A stretch of 64,000 nucleotides of DNA from Kordia jejudonensis (GCF_001005315.1 NZ_LBMG01000002.1:124001-188000); one strand, 5' to 3'; numbered from the stretch's first letter, positions 31,690 through 41,836 are shown. The notes: generated from the letters alone by a model not told the origin. Translations and numbers: made by a program.

Positions 31690-31927
31690 ATTTTAGCTCA
31701 CATAATTTTATTTTCTTAAATAGGAATTCGTGAATCTTCGATTTCTTTGCTTTCCCAAAGAATACTGAATCAAGTTCAGCACAGGCTTCAACAAAAGAGA
31801 GGGAACTTTTCCAGAGGTATTTTTAATTTTTCTTTTAAGGAAAAACTAAAACCGCATGAATTTCCCTAAATTTTTTAGTTCACTATCTCTTATTTTAAAT
31901 CAAGGAGTTCATGAATCTTCGATTTCC
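31690..31927 (+). repeat. Imperfect direct repeat of about 55 bases
   Basis: The copy at 31690-31746 and that at 31873-31927 share TTTTAGYTCAC, a TTATTTT tract, and a final 22-base block (GAATTCGTGAATCTTCGATT versus GAGTTCATGAATCTTCGATT, then TC) with 20 of 22 bases equal. Between them, TGAATCAAGTTC (31766-31777) is the reverse complement of a 12-mer inside the long inverted repeat at 12936-13077. Confidence 0.6.
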
Positions 31928-32026
31928 AAGGCTTCAAAAATTTTTAACGGAAAATCCCTGCTATACTGCGGAAAAGAAAAATATCGAACTAAATTTTTAC
32001 GTCGAACTAAGGTTATACTTTGTATT

Positions 32027-32830
32027 TTAATTTACTCTGAAAACAACAGGCAATGTATATTTTACTTTTACATTTTCACCTCTTTGTCTTCCTGGTTGCA
32101 TTTTAGGAAGCAACTTTACAACACGTTCCGCTTCTTTTTCTAATTTTGGATGCGGTCCACGCGACTTGATTTCTGAGATATTTCCGTTTTCGTCAATTGT
32201 AAATAATACTGTGATTCTTTTTATACCTTGATCTAAACTTAAATCTTCAGCTAAACCTGTGTTGAATTTTCGATTGACATGTTTCTGAATTTTTTCAGAC
32301 ATACACTTTTTTAGCTTTGCTTTAGAATCTTTGAATTTTTCACATCCCGGGAATATTGGAGAATCTTCAATCATTGTAAAAGGAATTTCTTCAATAGTTT
32401 CAGGATCATCATCCACATCTACATCGCCTGTTGCAACTAATGTTGTCACTTCTATTGGATCTTCCTGTGTTTTGATGACTTCATCTTTCAATATTTCATC
32501 ATCTTTTACAGGATCAACTTCGTCATAAATGATTTTAGACTCAACTTTTGGCTCTGGTTCTTTGATTTCCTTTACCAGCTTTTGTTCTACCCTAAAATCT
32601 TCCATGACATACGTGTCAGGATCTTGAATTGGCGTTGCATCTGCAATTTCATCGTGCGCAACTTCCGTTTGAATTTGAAATATTGTGTATACTAAAAATA
32701 GACTCAGCATGAGGCTTACTGAGAATCGTAAAAAAGGATTTTTTTGAATACGGAGATCGTCCTTTTTGGCTAGGTGGCTTTCGCGTACACCATTTCCGCT
32801 CACATTGTTCTTGTGATTTGCTTTGTTCAT
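32027..32830 (-). CDS. TonB-family energy transducer
   Basis: A 267-residue inner membrane protein. A basic N-terminus in the cytoplasm leads to a membrane helix (about 34-53, FSVSLMLSLFLVYTIFQI), then an acidic Pro/Glu/Asp-rich periplasmic stretch (about 60-155) and a TonB C-terminal domain (about 160-267). That domain has the signature SPIFPGCEKF, a second Cys (KKCMSEKIQKHVNRKFN), the TonB-C core ITVLFTIDENGNISEI and the end KVKYTLPVVF. Members of this group transmit proton-motive force to outer membrane transporters. No ExbB or ExbD gene lies nearby. A paralogue is encoded directly upstream, separated by a terminator. Confidence 0.93.
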   Translation of the reverse strand: MNKANHKNNVSGNGVRESHLAKKDDLRIQKNPFLRFSVSLMLSLFLVYTIFQIQTEVAHDEIADATPIQDPDTYVMEDFRVEQKLVKEIKEPEPKVESKIIYDEVDPVKDDEILKDEVIKTQEDPIEVTTLVATGDVDVDDDPETIEEIPFTMIEDSPIFPGCEKFKDSKAKLKKCMSEKIQKHVNRKFNTGLAEDLSLDQGIKRITVLFTIDENGNISEIKSRGPHPKLEKEAERVVKLLPKMQPGRQRGENVKVKYTLPVVFRVN

Positions 32831-32883
32831 AATACATCGGTTTTAATGTTAATGTTCTGTTAATCACAAGAAGCATACCAAAC

Positions 32884-32918
32884 AAAAAAAGTCCAAGCAA
32901 ATGCTTGGACTTTTTTTT
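32884..32918 (-). terminator. Terminator after the upstream TonB gene
   Basis: The stem AAAAAAAGTCCAAG/CTTGGACTTTTTTT with loop CAAATG lies 21 bases beyond the stop of the TonB gene at 32939. It splits the two TonB genes into separate transcripts. Confidence 0.9.
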
Positions 32919-32938
32919 GTTTTTTGAGTGTATTTAGA

Positions 32939-33655
32939 TTATTGCACCTTGAAAACGATTGGTAAGTTGTAGGTTACTTTAACCGTTTTACCTCTTTGCT
33001 TTCCTGGTTTCATTCTAGGCAAGCTTTTTACAACCTTTTCAGCTTCTTTTGCTAATCTTGGGTGTGGCGCTCTTGATCGTACACCTGTAATATTTCCTGT
33101 TTTGTCAATAGTAAATACTACATATATTTTTTGAACTCCTTCTAAGTCTAAATCTCCAGCTAACTCAGTGTTGAATTTTCTGTTAACGTGTTTTTGCACT
33201 TTTTCAGACATACATTTTTTACGTTCTGCCTTGCTAGAATATTTCTCACATCCTGGAAATATTGGTGCATCTTCAATAATTGAGAATGGTACATCTTCAA
33301 TTACTTCTTCTTCTTCTACTACTTCTACGTCTTCAACTTCTTCGATTACTTCGTCTTCCGTAGTTTCTGTAGATTCAATTACAGTTTCTTCAACTTCTTC
33401 CTCATCTTCCACAACTTCAATGATTTCTGGAGCTGGTGGCGGTGGTGGTGGTGGTGGTTGCTGTAATTGCTGCGTCATGATCATTTCTTCTTCATCATCT
33501 TCAAGCATTTCAGCAGTTTCTTGTTGTACTACTTTATCGTAGGCAGTCCATTCGATACCTTGCCATATTAGGAACGTTACTAACGCAAGTCCTAAAGCAA
33601 GATAGAAAAAACTGTTTTTCCTTAAATCAACATCTGGATTCTTCTTTGCTTCCAT
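32939..33655 (-). CDS. TonB-family energy transducer
   Basis: Paralogue of the TonB at 32027-32830, 238 residues. A membrane helix (about 16-34) is followed by a Pro run (QQPPPPPPPPAPE) and a very acidic Glu/Val/Thr stretch (about 75-125), then the TonB-C domain (about 128-238) with APIFPGCEKY, KKCMSEKVQKHVNRKFN, VVFTIDKTGNITGV and KVTYNLPIVFKV. The two C-terminal domains are closely alike over about 110 residues, while the periplasmic linkers differ in length and make-up. That suggests a duplication, then divergence in how they span the periplasm. Confidence 0.94.
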   Translation of the reverse strand: MEAKKNPDVDLRKNSFFYLALGLALVTFLIWQGIEWTAYDKVVQQETAEMLEDDEEEMIMTQQLQQPPPPPPPPAPEIIEVVEDEEEVEETVIESTETTEDEVIEEVEDVEVVEEEEVIEDVPFSIIEDAPIFPGCEKYSSKAERKKCMSEKVQKHVNRKFNTELAGDLDLEGVQKIYVVFTIDKTGNITGVRSRAPHPRLAKEAEKVVKSLPRMKPGKQRGKTVKVTYNLPIVFKVQ

Positions 33656-33710
33656 AATAGTTTTAGTTTTAATGTTTGCTAATTTAATTATTTATTAGTA
33701 AATAAAACAA

Positions 33711-34106
33711 TTAATTTTTCATTTTTAACTTAATCGTGTGTGATATGAAATACTTTATCAAAATTCCTGCCACAATTGCACCTACGGCATTTGCTAACGC
33801 GTCTTGCCAATCTCCTTGCCTATTTTCTACAAGTGTTGCCTGAAAAATTTCCATGACGATTCCGTAAATAATAGCAAATGAAACACTTACGATTAGTGCA
33901 TTTTTACTTAGAAAAGGAGTTGTTTTTCCTTTTGTGAATGCTATAAACCAACTTATTGCAAATGTGAAATAGAAAATTCCATGTATAAGTTTATCTGCAA
34001 AGGAGAATGGTAACGGTGGACCATCTTCAATAGACGCTAAACTTAGAAATGTAATCAGTAATGTCAGAACAATTGCTAAGCTAGAAAATATATACTTATG
34101 CACCAA
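33711..34106 (-). CDS. VanZ-like family membrane protein
   Basis: A 131-residue integral membrane protein with four helices (about 5-24, 36-56, 67-87, 104-123). The motifs [19 protein letters not shown] and GIVMEIFQ with [19 protein letters not shown] belong to the VanZ-like family. Its cellular role is unknown despite the glycopeptide-resistance name. It overlaps the gcvH stop by 11 bases and must be translated with it. Confidence 0.9.
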   Translation of the reverse strand: MVHKYIFSSLAIVLTLLITFLSLASIEDGPPLPFSFADKLIHGIFYFTFAISWFIAFTKGKTTPFLSKNALIVSVSFAIIYGIVMEIFQATLVENRQGDWQDALANAVGAIVAGILIKYFISHTIKLKMKN

Positions 34107-34476
34107 CTACTTCTTTGTATGCATCTGCATCCAATAAATCGTCAATTTCAGAAGCATCTTTAATTTTTATTTTGATCATCCAACCTTCGCCGTAAGGATC
34201 TTTGTTTACTAATTCTGAATCATCTTCTAACACTTCATTGAATTCTATAACTTCTCCAGTTAATGGCATGAATAAGTCTGAAACTGTTTTTACTGCTTCT
34301 ACAGTTCCAAATACTTCATCTTTATCAACTTCTTCATCTAATGTTTCAACATCAACATATACAATATCTCCTAATTCACCTTGAGCGAAATCAGTAATTC
34401 CTACGATAGCAATATCTCCTTCAATTTTTACCCATTCGTGGTCTTTTGTATATTTTAAGTCCGCTGGTACGTTCAT
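34096..34476 (-). CDS. gcvH: glycine cleavage system H protein
   Basis: The lipoyl carrier of the glycine cleavage complex in the cytoplasm, 126 residues. It shuttles the aminomethyl group between the P, T and L proteins. The lipoylated Lys63 lies in [20 protein letters not shown], and the family pattern [30 protein letters not shown] is complete. The other gcv genes are not in the window; gcvH standing alone beside sprA is usual in Flavobacteriia. A strong promoter (34505-34535) precedes it. Confidence 0.97.
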   Translation of the reverse strand: MNVPADLKYTKDHEWVKIEGDIAIVGITDFAQGELGDIVYVDVETLDEEVDKDEVFGTVEAVKTVSDLFMPLTGEVIEFNEVLEDDSELVNKDPYGEGWMIKIKIKDASEIDDLLDADAYKEVVGA

Positions 34477-34504
34477 TTTATGTGTGTTTATTTTTTGTTA
34501 TGAG

Positions 34505-34535
34505 CAAATGTAATTCTTTATCTTTAAGTTGTCAA
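34505..34535 (-). promoter_or_regulatory. Promoter of gcvH
   Basis: TTG (34533-34535), 20 bases, then TACATTTG (34505-34512) on the minus strand: a full consensus match. It lies in the 71 bases between sprA and gcvH, so gcvH and the VanZ-like gene do not depend on sprA transcription. Leader length is about 23 bases. Confidence 0.68.
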
Positions 34536-34547
34536 CTTCAATTATTG

Positions 34548-37500
34548 TTAATTTCCAAAATTGTAGCGAAGTGTGAAACCTGATCTGATTGTTGTTTGTG
34601 GAAATGCTGTTGAAACCGCAAATTCAGAAAACGTATGATCATAGTAGAATAGTGCTGTTAAGTTTTTGCTTAATGCATAGTCTGCCGTAAATTTTAGCGA
34701 CCATAGTGTTTGTCCTGCTGTTACTTGATTGTTGAATAGATCAAGACTTCGGATTATTGTGATATTGTCACGCAATGATAAATCTGCTTTTAGGTTTAAA
34801 TCGCCTTTTAACGTTGTTTTCTTTCCTGCAATTCTAGTGTCAATTCGAACGTCTTTGAAACGATATCCTAAACCAACAATGTATTCGTTTCCTGCTACTT
34901 CCGTTAGTAAATTATTGTCGAAACTTAATGATAAAGCTCTGTCGCGTTTTACCTCAGCAAGTATTTTGATTGAATTTTTCATTTCAAAATCAACTCGTAT
35001 TAATGGATTGAATTGTTCCACTAAGTTGATGTTAGAGAATATATTTTGATTGTGAAAGTTTCCTCCTTGATCTAAATTTAATGTAGGATCAAATGGATTT
35101 TCCGCATTGTAGTCTAAGTTATTTCTAAATGAATTGATGGTATAACTTGAACGATATCCGTGCGATAATGAGAAACGCTTGAAACGTTTTTTAAACCATT
35201 TTAATCGCATTAAACCTGTGTATTTTATTGTCCAGTTTGGAATTGGCACATCTCTAAAGGCTCCTAGTTTTACATCGTTTGCATCTTGTCCTGAATATGC
35301 TGCCAAGAATGCTGGCAATAGTACTGCTTGATTGTTTTTTCCAAATCCGTCAGGAAAACCATCGCCATCAGTATCTGTTAATGGTTGTCCGTTTGCCAAA
35401 GCGACACGTCTTGCAATAATGGCTCTATTTTCTTCAAATTGTGAGAATGTTTCTGAGTTGTTTTCATCACTTTTCTTGAACGCCGTTTTGATAAGTAAGG
35501 TAGAAATTCCAAAGTTTCCAAAGGTGTTTCCTGCTCCATTTGGCGATAGCGATGTGTATTCGCCATTTTGTACATTGAACTGCTCCGAGAAGTTTTCTGA
35601 GAAGTTACGATTTGCAACTACATCAATTTTTAAATCTCGCATTGGTTCTACCGTAGCTGTAAAATCTAATGTAGTATTGTGAACTTGCGTAAATTGCTGG
35701 TTAAATTCTGCGAATTCAGTTAAGTATCCTTGGCGTGCTGCTTCGTAACGAATGTCTGCTTGACTACCAAATACGAATCCGATAGAAGGTTTTAATGTAC
35801 CGATAAACCCGATAGATGGTGTGTATCCTGGCAACACTTTCCCATTGTTTTCAGAATAACTTAGGTTGATTCTTTTTACACTTCCTAAGATATCTACAGC
35901 AGTGTTAAATATTTTTGTGCCAACACTACTTTTAGAACTTGTATTCTTTTTTTGATCAGCTGTCGCATTTCCTCCTGGAGGTCCTGGTTTTGATCTGTTT
36001 CCTGATCGGAGATTTGTTTTACGATTTCCTTGTCGCTTTCTGACCAATCCTATGTATTTATAGAATTTTGTCATATCTAAAGAAGCATTAATATTGTGCG
36101 TGTTTGCGTTTTGAATTGTATTCAAACGCTCGCCTGCCACTTCTTGCAATACATCCGAACCTCGTTGCCAGTTGAAATCTCCAGTATAAGTATACGTAGC
36201 ATTTACGAAACTAAAGGTTGGAATTTTATTTAGTGGTAAATCATACGTTAGTTGTAATGACTGCGTATGCGTATTTGGATCTCCTACATCCCAAAATCCA
36301 TCCCAAATTCCATAATCAACATCTATATCTCCATTGTCATCAAAGTAATTGTTGATAATGTTGTTGTTTGCAGCTGTAAAGTTAAAACGTAACGAGTTCG
36401 TTAGGTTATAATTAATTGCATACGACCAATCGAACAAAAAGTTACGTTGCTGTAATCGTGGTAAATTGTCTATTTCTGCATCAGGCAATAATGGATCTCT
36501 ATATACTTGATCGTTGAAACTTCGGGTAATATTTGAGTTTAACGAAATACTTGTTGGTAATGGATTGAAATTTAAGTCTTTTAACCATTTCCAATATCTT
36601 CCCGTAAATAGCGAATCTGCTTTTTTGAACGGTTCAATTGATTTGGGTTGAAAGTTATAATTGTAATCAAAACCAGCACGCACATTTTGATCGCGCAATG
36701 ATTTTATTTCATAATCGTGATGTTCGGTTTCGTTGTATGAATACGATAATGTAAAATTTTCCACATCATAGAAATGTGGTTTTTGCTCCGCACCTCTTTC
36801 TTTACGAACACCAATAAAGTTGATACTCTTACGTTTTGTATAACTGATTGCTTCTTCTGTAATTCTGTCCTTTTCGGCTTGTGTTTCTGCTAAGTCCAAT
36901 CGATCTTCTAAACGAATATCTTGATAGAAAGGATCAAACTCAGGTGTAATGATTTCTTCTCCAATACTGTAATTGAATGGAATTTTAACGCCCCATTTTT
37001 TTGGTAATAATTGCCCAACATTTACATTGGTTACAATGTCGTATTGTTTTACTTCTTCTCTACTACGTTCGTTTGGCGATTGCTCTAAAGCTCCAAAACC
37101 AACCGTGCTAATTCGTCCTGTTGCAGATACACTTGCAAAGTCAGCTAAGTTTGCATCTAACGATCCTACAGCTGCCCAACCGCCTTCGTTTTCAAGTTCG
37201 GCTAATCGCAATTCATTGAACCAAAATTCTCCACAGATTGGAACACCTCCGATTGGTGTATTGGTAGCATCTAAACCTTCTGCGGTAGCATTTTTGATAC
37301 CAACCATCATTGATCGTACACGACCGATTGTCGGGTTCCCTATGATGGCAATTCGCATACGTTCATCTGAAGCATAGTCTGCAAATTGGTTGGCAATTGG
37401 TTCAGCATTTTCATTATAATAGGTTGCTTCTGTTGCGCCTAATGCGTTGTTAAAGTTCGCTGCTTTGATTCGCGTTAGCAATGCTAATGGAATATCAAAT

Positions 37501-40500
37501 TCGTTGCGCCAAACATCTTCTGGTGAAGATTCATTGGACAATGTAACATTTAATGGAATTTCTACTTGATAGTAGTTTTGCGTAAAGTCATTACCAATTC
37601 TCAGGAATGCAACTGATTGTTGATCTCCCAACTGATTTGATTGTCCTACTAACGATTCTGCATGGACAAACATTTTAAGTTTTTTGTATTGTCGTAAGTC
37701 AATATCAATGTTTTTAAACACACCTCTGGCATCTCCTGATTCCAAGTCGCAAATTGACATTGCTAACGATTGTTCATTTTGACGCAGTACTGTATTGTTA
37801 TTGTTTAATTGCTCACGAACAACGCCTGGTGGTATTACATATCCAATAGGAACTTTGTTTGCATTTTCTTCGATGTTTACAGTATTTACATCAAATTGTG
37901 TTTGTTCGTCTGCGCCAGTTTGTGGATCATCGCCATTTTCTTGTAACGTTAGGTTGTAACGTCTCCAATCACCACGAATTAAGTCTAAGGTTGCAAAACG
38001 CAATACTAATGGTTCGTCAAAACCTGTCATATACATACGAATGAAACGAATAGAACGTAAATCGTTTAATGGAATTTTTTCTTCTGGTGTAACGGTCGCA
38101 TCTGCAGATTGGTTGAAATCTGATATTGGAATTTTTATCTGAAGCCAACGTGCACTTACTTGCTGGTTGAGTCCTAATACAGATCCAGGCACAGCTGCAG
38201 TAGTAACGCGTTCTTCAATGATATATGGCGTTGCTGTCGTCATGTTTGCATTTACCGGAATTCTAAATTGATAGTAATTATCAATTGTATTCATGGTTTG
38301 ATCTCGGTTGATGTCTTCCACATCTGGAACCGTTGTTGAACCTCTGTTGGTGTCTGAAACTCCAATTGGAGAGTTTCCTTGCGTTCCGTTGAAGTTTTTG
38401 TATCGGTTTAAAACGTCTCCACTAGCATTCAGGAAATATTGATAGTTATCTGCTGCTGGATCGGCTTCACCTGCGTATGCATCATATTTTAAAGCTTCGC
38501 CTGCATCATCTAATCCATCCAAACCAACATCTTGCGCTTGTCGGTTAGCATCATCAGCATCAAACGCATATACGAGTGATTGTGTTTGTGGCACTTCTCC
38601 CCAAACCGTTTCCGTAACTAATGGGTTTACAGCATCAGCTTCTGGCAATCCATTTTCATATTGCTTACGACCATCTTTTAATACATCTTCAGAAATATTA
38701 CCAATATTGAATACCAATTCTCCACTGATGTTGTTGTTACGAGAACCATCTTCATTATACGTAGGATCTAATACCCAAAACTGGATAAATTCAACGTTTG
38801 CTTGTTCGAAGTTTGTTGTAGTTACTGGACGAATAATTCCTCCAAAGTTTCTATCTGGCGATTCGTTATTAAATTGCGGATTGTTGTTGTATGGACCTCT
38901 TTCGTCAGGGTAATATGCTAAATCTAATGTGGTTTGTAGATTGGTTTGTCCAATAGCAATGTCCGTTTGCGGAAATATTTCATCAACGAATACTCTACGC
39001 GTTTGGTTTGTTGATATGTCATCATCACTTACTTCGCCTGGCGCTTGATTTCCGTAGAACACAGGATCAATGGTATACCATGCTAGTTTTGCTCTTCTGT
39101 ATCCAACTTGTATTTGATCGTTTGAAAATTGCCCACCTAAGTTATCGCCTAATACATCTCCTGATGTTCCTGGCGCACTTGATAAAAACCAACCTAATGG
39201 CGATTTGATATCTATGGTAGATTGTGCTCCTTCAAAATCGTCAACATATGCGGTAGATTCGCCTTCAAAGTCTGCATTTTTTGGACTTCCTGGTGAAAGG
39301 TATGCAAATTCTCCACGAACCGAGACATTGGAAGGCACATCTGTATCAATGTTTGGCAATTTGTTTACCAAGCGTGTTAAGAAAGGAACTTCTGTGGAGT
39401 AGTTAGCATTGAAACCAAAAATAGAGTTATTTACTGGCTCTGCTCCGTAGTTTGCTTTTTGTGTAATTGGTCGTTCGTTCAGGTTTAAGAACGTTGCTCC
39501 AATTAAGAAATCTTTGTTGAATTGATGTTCTACATTTATTCCTGTAAATCGTTTTGTTTGTTGTCCGAATAGCGAGTTGTTTTCTACCGAAACGTCAATT
39601 GGTGTGTTTGATGCTTTTAAGGCTTCGTCCAAAATTTGAACGCGTCCTAATTGATAGTTTACCGTATAATCGATTCCTTCTTGCAATACTCTTCCTCCAG
39701 CTGTTACCACAACTGAACCTCTTGGCACGTTGAATGCGCCTAGCGGAATTCCGTCGCCACCTTCAGATTTGTAGCGTCCTTTTAATTGGAATTTGTTTAA
39801 TTCTGCATCATCTAATGCGCCCGCTTTTGTTTCTGAATACATTGTTCTGTATACATACCGTGTTTGGTTGGCATTGTAATCTGCAGGATCTTCATAGTCT
39901 TCTGTAGCTGCATTACGGAGTTGTTCAAATAGAAATTCTCCAAACGGTTCTACTGTTGTAAAGATGATTCGTCCAAATTCTTGATCGACTGTAAGTCCAG
40001 GATAGTAATCAAAGAAACCATCTCCACCAGCTTGTGGATTTTGATAAATGTCTAATCGATCTAAATTGAATACTTTTAATAATATTTCATCTTGAATGTC
40101 TGCTGGAAGCGCTGGACCACCATCAACAGCTGTTATGTAGTTTACAGGCGATGGATCTGTATATAAAATGTTTAGTCTGAAATCGTCTGGACTTAGTTGA
40201 TATGCATTTGTAGCATAGATGTTTTTCATCATTAAGTCCCAAATTGGATCATCGACTTCAGTAATACTACTTTTTAATAGTTTTACAACTAAGTTTTGAT
40301 TGTCAATTTGTGTTGGATTCCCGTTTGTATCTGTACTTGTTACTTGGGTTGCGTCAATTCCTCCGTTGGCAAATTCTCCAACTTGGTATACCTGTCCATT
40401 GGCAGTAAACTGGAATGCAACTCCTAAAACTTCATCATTACTCAACCGTTGATTTAAAGAAATGTATCCAAGTTTCGTATGTAATTGATATTCGTTTTCG

Positions 40501-41831
40501 TTTAGTTTTCGAGCATTTTCAAGATATACATAGTCAAAACCTTCTTGCACGTTTCCGGCGAGTGTTCCAAACCCTTGTTGCACTGTTGCAATATCTCTAA
40601 TAGCATCGGTTAGCACGGAAGCTCCAGTACCAATACCTTGTGGATTGAAATCGTTGTTTTCGTTGTCTGGAAATGCATTTGGATCTGCCGAGTTAAAAAA
40701 TCCTGCTGGCGCTGGAACTGGCAATTGGTTTATTTTTGTCTTGTCAGGATCAGATTCTCCTAAATCCTGCAAACCTACTATGTTTCTTACATTTTGTGTT
40801 TGTGCAGATCGGTTGGTTACCCAAACTTCAACTCTTGTAATTTCTACAGGCGTATTGACAAATGGGTAATTTTCTAACGCTATGTTATATCGATCTCGAA
40901 AGTATTGTGATAGGAAAAAGTGACGATCTTCGTCATAGTCTAACGCAAACATTTCAAATTCTTCAATAGTTCCACCACCTTGTGCTGTAATGGTTCTGGT
41001 TTGTGAACGCTGTTCAGAGAATACTCCTGTAACGCGTGTATTTCCAAATTTTAATTCTGTTTTTACCCCAAATAAACTTTGTGCTCCTGTGATTAAGGAA
41101 CTATTTAGCGGCATACTTACGTTACCAATTTCAATTTTTTGAAGTATGTCGTCTTCTGTTGGTGTGTATTCTAATTTTATTTGATTTTGGAAGTCAAATG
41201 TTGATTCTGTATCGTAGTTTGCGGTTACTTGCAAGCGTTCTCCAACTTTACCCAGTAAACTTAAACTGATTCGCTGATCAAAGTCAAAACTTAGATTACT
41301 TCTGTTTCTTGGCGATAATGCTGGATTGTCATTTTTTTGGAAACGAATTCCCAAGTCCATAGCTACCGAACCTTGCGGAATTACCTCAATGGTATTTCCT
41401 CCAAAGATACTTTCAAAGAAATTTGAATTGATATAGAATTTTGGCAATAGATTTTTCTGTGCGTCTTCCGAACCATCTTTTTTACCATCCATTGCATTTA
41501 ATTTTTCCTTGAAATACCCTTTCATGGTTTCTTTTAAGAGTAATTCTCGGTATTGCTGTGGAGTTAAAATTAATGGATAACGAATGTCAAAATCGGCAAC
41601 AGATTGTGTGTAGATGTATCTATCGATTTTTGGATCATAGGTATATTTTGACACAATACTAGTTGGATTTTTGAGTTGTATTTTACCCAAAGCAAATCCA
41701 GTTTGCACTTGTGTTGAATCTTGTTGCGTTGTTGTCGGCTCTTGCGCTACAAGTATGGTTGAAAATAACAAAGCGAATACGGCAAGCGTATTTTTTACGG
41801 TTTTTGTTATTAGGCTGGTAATATTTTTCAA
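34548..41831 (-). CDS. sprA: type IX secretion translocon protein SprA
   Basis: SprA (Sov in Porphyromonas) is the giant outer membrane barrel through which the type IX system exports adhesins and enzymes. Its 2427 residues match the size of the family, and the start (signal peptide to about residue 29, LVAQ) leads into the typical GKIQLKNPTSIVSKYTYDP and RYIYTQSVADFDIRYPLILTPQQYREL segments. The middle shows repeated IEVIPQGSVAMDLGIRF, GERLQVTANYDTESTFDF and FDDFEGAQ-like blocks (YVDDFEGAQSTIDIKSPLGW), the end a C-terminal barrel strand (GFTLRYNFGN). It follows ruvA by five bases, as in many relatives. No break or frameshift was seen. Confidence 0.97.
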   Translation of the reverse strand: MKNITSLITKTVKNTLAVFALLFSTILVAQEPTTTQQDSTQVQTGFALGKIQLKNPTSIVSKYTYDPKIDRYIYTQSVADFDIRYPLILTPQQYRELLLKETMKGYFKEKLNAMDGKKDGSEDAQKNLLPKFYINSNFFESIFGGNTIEVIPQGSVAMDLGIRFQKNDNPALSPRNRSNLSFDFDQRISLSLLGKVGERLQVTANYDTESTFDFQNQIKLEYTPTEDDILQKIEIGNVSMPLNSSLITGAQSLFGVKTELKFGNTRVTGVFSEQRSQTRTITAQGGGTIEEFEMFALDYDEDRHFFLSQYFRDRYNIALENYPFVNTPVEITRVEVWVTNRSAQTQNVRNIVGLQDLGESDPDKTKINQLPVPAPAGFFNSADPNAFPDNENNDFNPQGIGTGASVLTDAIRDIATVQQGFGTLAGNVQEGFDYVYLENARKLNENEYQLHTKLGYISLNQRLSNDEVLGVAFQFTANGQVYQVGEFANGGIDATQVTSTDTNGNPTQIDNQNLVVKLLKSSITEVDDPIWDLMMKNIYATNAYQLSPDDFRLNILYTDPSPVNYITAVDGGPALPADIQDEILLKVFNLDRLDIYQNPQAGGDGFFDYYPGLTVDQEFGRIIFTTVEPFGEFLFEQLRNAATEDYEDPADYNANQTRYVYRTMYSETKAGALDDAELNKFQLKGRYKSEGGDGIPLGAFNVPRGSVVVTAGGRVLQEGIDYTVNYQLGRVQILDEALKASNTPIDVSVENNSLFGQQTKRFTGINVEHQFNKDFLIGATFLNLNERPITQKANYGAEPVNNSIFGFNANYSTEVPFLTRLVNKLPNIDTDVPSNVSVRGEFAYLSPGSPKNADFEGESTAYVDDFEGAQSTIDIKSPLGWFLSSAPGTSGDVLGDNLGGQFSNDQIQVGYRRAKLAWYTIDPVFYGNQAPGEVSDDDISTNQTRRVFVDEIFPQTDIAIGQTNLQTTLDLAYYPDERGPYNNNPQFNNESPDRNFGGIIRPVTTTNFEQANVEFIQFWVLDPTYNEDGSRNNNISGELVFNIGNISEDVLKDGRKQYENGLPEADAVNPLVTETVWGEVPQTQSLVYAFDADDANRQAQDVGLDGLDDAGEALKYDAYAGEADPAADNYQYFLNASGDVLNRYKNFNGTQGNSPIGVSDTNRGSTTVPDVEDINRDQTMNTIDNYYQFRIPVNANMTTATPYIIEERVTTAAVPGSVLGLNQQVSARWLQIKIPISDFNQSADATVTPEEKIPLNDLRSIRFIRMYMTGFDEPLVLRFATLDLIRGDWRRYNLTLQENGDDPQTGADEQTQFDVNTVNIEENANKVPIGYVIPPGVVREQLNNNNTVLRQNEQSLAMSICDLESGDARGVFKNIDIDLRQYKKLKMFVHAESLVGQSNQLGDQQSVAFLRIGNDFTQNYYQVEIPLNVTLSNESSPEDVWRNEFDIPLALLTRIKAANFNNALGATEATYYNENAEPIANQFADYASDERMRIAIIGNPTIGRVRSMMVGIKNATAEGLDATNTPIGGVPICGEFWFNELRLAELENEGGWAAVGSLDANLADFASVSATGRISTVGFGALEQSPNERSREEVKQYDIVTNVNVGQLLPKKWGVKIPFNYSIGEEIITPEFDPFYQDIRLEDRLDLAETQAEKDRITEEAISYTKRKSINFIGVRKERGAEQKPHFYDVENFTLSYSYNETEHHDYEIKSLRDQNVRAGFDYNYNFQPKSIEPFKKADSLFTGRYWKWLKDLNFNPLPTSISLNSNITRSFNDQVYRDPLLPDAEIDNLPRLQQRNFLFDWSYAINYNLTNSLRFNFTAANNNIINNYFDDNGDIDVDYGIWDGFWDVGDPNTHTQSLQLTYDLPLNKIPTFSFVNATYTYTGDFNWQRGSDVLQEVAGERLNTIQNANTHNINASLDMTKFYKYIGLVRKRQGNRKTNLRSGNRSKPGPPGGNATADQKKNTSSKSSVGTKIFNTAVDILGSVKRINLSYSENNGKVLPGYTPSIGFIGTLKPSIGFVFGSQADIRYEAARQGYLTEFAEFNQQFTQVHNTTLDFTATVEPMRDLKIDVVANRNFSENFSEQFNVQNGEYTSLSPNGAGNTFGNFGISTLLIKTAFKKSDENNSETFSQFEENRAIIARRVALANGQPLTDTDGDGFPDGFGKNNQAVLLPAFLAAYSGQDANDVKLGAFRDVPIPNWTIKYTGLMRLKWFKKRFKRFSLSHGYRSSYTINSFRNNLDYNAENPFDPTLNLDQGGNFHNQNIFSNINLVEQFNPLIRVDFEMKNSIKILAEVKRDRALSLSFDNNLLTEVAGNEYIVGLGYRFKDVRIDTRIAGKKTTLKGDLNLKADLSLRDNITIIRSLDLFNNQVTAGQTLWSLKFTADYALSKNLTALFYYDHTFSEFAVSTAFPQTTIRSGFTLRYNFGN

Positions 41832-41836
41832 GGTAC

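Larger units (their letters stand above)
31185..32026. other. 842-base gap between TonB and RemB-like genes
   Basis: No long gene is seen. The gap holds, from left: the RemB-like promoter candidate, a 39-codon open frame with a TonB-like leader (31387-31506), a terminator (31559-31590), and an imperfect direct repeat (31690-31746 and 31873-31927). The stretch 31591-32026 looks like decayed sequence: AT-rich, without an open frame above about 60 codons of convincing composition. Confidence 0.7.
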
